In this document: positions 8,779-11,568 of the stretch, in pieces
Position numbering within the stretch: position 1 is the stretch's first letter
Layout: every line of letters begins with the position of its first letter
From: Pleurotus ostreatus/Saccharomyces cerevisiae fusant
Lineage: Eukaryota > Opisthokonta
Length of the DNA stretch: 11,568 nucleotides
Direction of reading: 5' to 3'
Assembly: GCA_024196135.1 (NCBI GenBank)
Contig: JAMQCK010001140.1
Location: 1 to 11,568 of the forward strand
The notes under the pieces: generated by a model
The model's database searches: none
What the model saw: only the letters and a program-made list of their open reading frames with translations
Told to the model about the DNA's origin: nothing
Position numbers and translations under genes: made by a program

Positions 8779-10574
8779 ATGCCCACACCGTTGAAGATCA
8801 ACATCGTGGGCGCGGGCCTCGTGGGCCTGTCAGCTGCGCTGGCGCTCAGACAGCAGGGGCATGACGTGCAGGTGCGTTGATTGAGTCTTATTCGCGTTCG
8901 AACACTTCCGAATACCCTTCGAATGACCGCTGTCCTCCCCCCGCGGCTCTGATTCTAAGTAGCATTGAGTAACCGACTGACCGGCGTCATCGATAAGGTC
9001 TTCGAAGCCGCCGCGCGACTGGCACCGTTAGGCGCCGTCATCACCATCCCGCCCAATGCGACGCGCGTGTTTGAGCGGTTGGGATTTGATGTCGAGGAGG
9101 CGTGTCGGCCGTTGAGGTATGAGGGGGTGAGTGGGTTCGGTGTGTTGATTCTTTGGAGAGCGGGTCTGGAGAGATGATAATCTGGATCTAATGAACGCTG
9201 GGCTTGACGTAGAGCGTGGCATACAAGAGCACGGGGGAGAAGTTGGGGGAGTTCGATTTCAAGAATTATGAGCGGGTAAGTTGCAATGCACTTTGCCAAG
9301 TTACAGTGCAAATTGGGAGCGTGGGTCAAGTCAAGCTAACGCTACACACGCAGCCATCATGGATGGTCCACAGGCATGATCTGCATACGGCGCTGTATGA
9401 GCGCGCGGTGAGTGCGGAGGAGCCAGGGAGACCTGTGAGGGTACACCTCGGCGCACGGGTCACGACGTGCGATCCGGAGATTGGCTCGCTGGTCACGGAG
9501 GATGGAGCCACGCACACGGCGGACCTGCTCATTGGGGCTGATGGCATAAAGGTCAGTCAGTCGCCTACCTGTCACCTAAAGTGCGGAAACCTAAAGACAT
9601 GTGGTTTACAGTCCTCCATACGCACTCACGTTCTCGGGCACCCCCTAGAGGCGCCCGCCACCCAGCGCGCTGCATTCCGTGCGCTTATATCGACGGACGG
9701 GATCAAAGACGAGCTACAGTGGCTCCTCGCGGATGGTCCGCGGGGGATGCGTGCGGCCTTTGGTCCGGAGCGGCGGACGCTACTCTTCACGCCCGTTCGC
9801 AACGACGAGCTCGTGAGCGTGTTCGGCGTCCATGAGGATGACCGTGACCAGAATGCTGTTGGTGCGTATAGAGGTCGAAGATGACGATGTGCAGCTCACT
9901 TGCCGCCGTCCACTAAGCCCACTCACCTGCCATGCACAGACTGGAACGTCCCATCGAGCAAGGAAGCTTTGCTTGAGAAATACGCGGACTTCGACGAGAA
10001 GTTCAAGAAGCTGATCAGGCGTGCGGACGAGGTCAAGCTGTGGCAGATGCGCGCGCTCCCGTGGCATATCGACACCTGGATCCGGGGGCGCACATGCATA
10101 GTGGGAGACGCCGCGCAGTGAGTCGGCGATGGCGAAAGAGTCCGAGAAGCATATGCTGACTCCTTTGTTCCAGTGCCACACTTCCTAGTGAGTCAGTCGC
10201 GTAGCTCCTTCTGTACAGTCCTCAGAAGGTCTGCAGCTCTCGGACAAGGCTTCGCCATAGGCCTGGAAGACGTGGGCGCGCTAGCCTTCCTCCTACCGGC
10301 AGGAACTCACCCGAAGGACGTGGAGGGCCGGCTTCGGGTTTTCCAAGACGTGAGGAAGGCGCGCGCCGAATTTGTGGCACGCGAGTCGATTGAGCAGACG
10401 ATCATCCCGGAGAAACAGGGCCTCTTCATGCGCTGTGGGTGTCGTTTCTTCGGTGGTTGGGAAGGCCTTCTGACCAGCTGAGCAGCGGAGGAGATGCGTG
10501 CGCAGGTGTGGGGGTACGATGCGGGCACTGTGGCAGAGGCGCGATTGAAAGAGATTCTGGAAGGGGCTTCGTGA
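8779..10574 (+). CDS. FAD-dependent monooxygenase, salicylate-hydroxylase-like (group A flavoprotein)
   Basis: Inferred exons: 8779-8871, 8998-9126, 9213-9275, 9354-9551, 9612-9861, 9940-10117, 10174-10187, 10237-10434, 10486-10574 (TGA), 403 aa. Motifs in order: Rossmann GAGLVG at residues 11-16 (GXGXXG), Glu34 at the end of the second strand for the FAD ribose, the family phrase IPPNATRVFERLG, VHRHDLHTAL with Arg102, the DG motif GADGIKSSIR (Asp158-Gly159), the GD motif VGDAAHATLP (Gly300-Asp301), and GQGFAIGLEDVGALAFLL. The family uses NAD(P)H and O2 to hydroxylate, or oxidatively decarboxylate, small aromatic acids, and also acts in secondary metabolism; the substrate here cannot be read from sequence. 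No signal peptide, so probably cytosolic. Introns average about 73 nt (first 126 nt), longer than in neighbouring genes, and exon 7 is only 14 nt. There are no partner enzymes in the window. Intron 1 uses a TAAG acceptor; that border is the least certain. Confidence 0.85.
10174..10187 (+). other. 14-nt micro-exon of the monooxygenase gene
   Basis: TGCCACACTTCCTA lies between CAG (end of a 56-nt intron with a GCTGAC branch) and GTGAGT (start of a 49-nt intron). It completes His304 and encodes A-T-L-P plus the first base of Thr309, part of the conserved DAAHATLP stretch that meets the FAD pyrophosphate. Skipping it would shift the frame and remove this motif. Confidence 0.75.
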
Positions 10575-11568
10575 ATGGTGGTTTGTAATTGATACTACTG
10601 ATTCCCTTTGACCCTCCGTGTTTTTCTGATGATTGCATGATGAGCAAAGGCAAGAACAGAAGAGAAAGAACGGTGGGGCGGATGGAATGGAAGTTCGTCG
10701 TTGGAATGTGGTAGAACGTCCTCCGGCGAGCCGCCGCTGCTCCTCTTCGCCAAGACGATGGTGGCGCGTAGCTGCGCGACGAGCACAAGGCGCAGGCCAA
10801 AGGATGTGGCGCATTTGTAGACGGGGAACGCATGATGAGGGCATTGGTAGAAACGCTACAAATATCTACAAATCTTGCTACAAATGCGCCACTTCGGTTG
10901 GTAGCGAGCCCTGATCAAATGCTATCGCGTCGAGGATGGGCTGGTCGCGACCTTTGCGTGCCTTTGCACGTGCGGCGTTTGTTCCGTCAGGCGTTTTGCG
11001 CGCCCGAGGGCCTCCGTTGCCAGGCGCATGTCTCGGAGGCGGCAGTTGCGCTGTCGGTTGCACCCGCCCGGATCCGACAAAACAAGGTTGCGCCGCCGCT
11101 GCCAGTGCGCCTGTCAATTGTCGATCATCAGGGCGCGCGTCACTCGCTGCTCATGCGACGCCCCGTCATCGAACGTGTCGAGCTCTTCTGCGTCGAGCGA
11201 GGAGGCGATAGCGAGCACATAGATAGCGGTATATATACACGATCAAGGCCAGGATCGAGGTAGGTATCGTAGTAGGATGGGGGAGGGCGTAATAATACAA
11301 GCCATGAATGAGCGAAGTAGGTGAAGCGCGACCGCGGATTATTTACGATGTCGTCGTGGTATGGGTAGGTCTATGTCGCGCGTGCGCGCCGTGAGGGTGT
11401 TAAATATGTACACAGATGTACGTGCGAGGTGCGGTCGAAAGCAAACAGCGGTGAGGTCAGTGGTGAACGTGAGGGGGGAACAGTATGGCGGCAAGCGCGG
11501 ATACGAGTACATCGAACAGCGGCGGACGGTCGTGTGTGGCAGAAGATCAAGAAGGGTGCATGAGGGGG
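10575..11568. other. About 1 kb without a supported gene
   Basis: The interval starts with the monooxygenase 3' UTR and runs to the window end. Three parts can be told apart: 10575-10800, ordinary intergenic sequence with a purine-rich stretch; 10801-10892, the inverted repeat and CTACAAAT cluster; and 10893-11210, a markedly GC-rich stretch open in several frames on both strands, possibly part of an unrecognised gene. From 11221 it turns AT-richer with a GTATATATAC palindrome (11231-11240) and could be a 3' UTR or promoter of a gene beyond the right edge. No domain was recognised in any frame. Confidence 0.45.
10806..10892. repeat. Perfect 15-bp inverted repeat with three direct CTACAAAT copies
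   Basis: GTGGCGCATTTGTAG (10806-10820) is the exact reverse complement of CTACAAATGCGCCAC (10878-10892), with 57 nt between. The octamer CTACAAAT occurs directly at 10856-10863, 10866-10873 and 10878-10885, and inverted at 10813-10820. The arms could pair as a stem, or the words could be clustered protein-binding sites; a small non-autonomous element is a further possibility, but no flanking target-site duplication is evident. Confidence 0.75.

Noticed and set aside
8885..8930. tRNA-like GTTCGA words in intron 1 of the monooxygenase
   Set aside because: No acceptor or anticodon stem can be formed around them.
10293..10844. 183-aa open frame on the minus strand at the end of the monooxygenase gene
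   Set aside because: Antisense to exons 8 and 9, whose sense translation continues a conserved flavoprotein; the product looks like a shadow frame.
10832..10914. Possible box C/D snoRNA (ATGATGA at 10832-10838, CTGA at 10911-10914)
   Set aside because: Spacing fits, but there is no terminal stem beside the boxes and no C'/D' pair, and the inverted repeat would compete with the fold.
1..11568. A biosynthetic gene cluster or new multi-gene system centred on the monooxygenase
   Set aside because: Its neighbours are housekeeping genes; no synthase, transporter or dedicated regulator is present in the window.

Overview
The window reads as nuclear DNA of a filamentous basidiomycete, probably an Agaricomycete. 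Coding DNA is GC-rich and split by many very short introns: I infer 32, all GT-AG, most 40-60 nt, many with a CTNAC-type branch site. The protein set (an eight-blade TBL1/Sif2-type WD40 protein, the 5S RNP symportin Syo1, a mitochondrial GHITM-type Bax-inhibitor protein, a fungal FAD monooxygenase) is eukaryotic. Exons were joined by hand from reading-frame continuity, GT/AG borders and family conservation; no transcript data were available.

Layout. 1-1499 (+): 3' part of a TBL1/Sif2-like WD40 gene, its N-terminal LisH part lying left of the window. 1670-4094 (+): complete nine-exon SYO1/HEATR3 gene, 676 aa. 4095-4829: AT-richer gap between convergent 3' ends. 4830-5961 (-): complete three-exon gene for an unrecognised 335-aa protein with an N-terminal membrane segment and a long Ser/Pro-rich tail. 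5962-7058: about 1.1-kb divergent promoter region. 7059-8438 (+): complete eight-exon GHITM/TMBIM5-type gene, 342 aa, with a mitochondrial presequence. 8439-8778: spacer holding a minisatellite with a 43-bp higher-order period and a GC-rich hairpin. 8779-10574 (+): complete nine-exon FAD-dependent monooxygenase of the salicylate-hydroxylase-like group, 403 aa, with a 14-nt micro-exon. 10575-11568: about 1 kb without a gene I can support, holding a perfect 15-bp inverted repeat beside three direct copies of an 8-mer.

The genes do not form a pathway. Three are housekeeping (chromatin co-repressor, ribosome assembly, mitochondrial inner membrane), one is an orphan, and one is an accessory oxidoreductase whose introns are on average longer than those of its neighbours. 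I found no mobile element, CRISPR array, RNA gene or biosynthetic cluster, and nothing that amounts to a new multi-gene system. The points most worth checking are the orphan membrane protein, the 43-bp-period minisatellite, the 10.8-kb inverted repeat and some splicing details.
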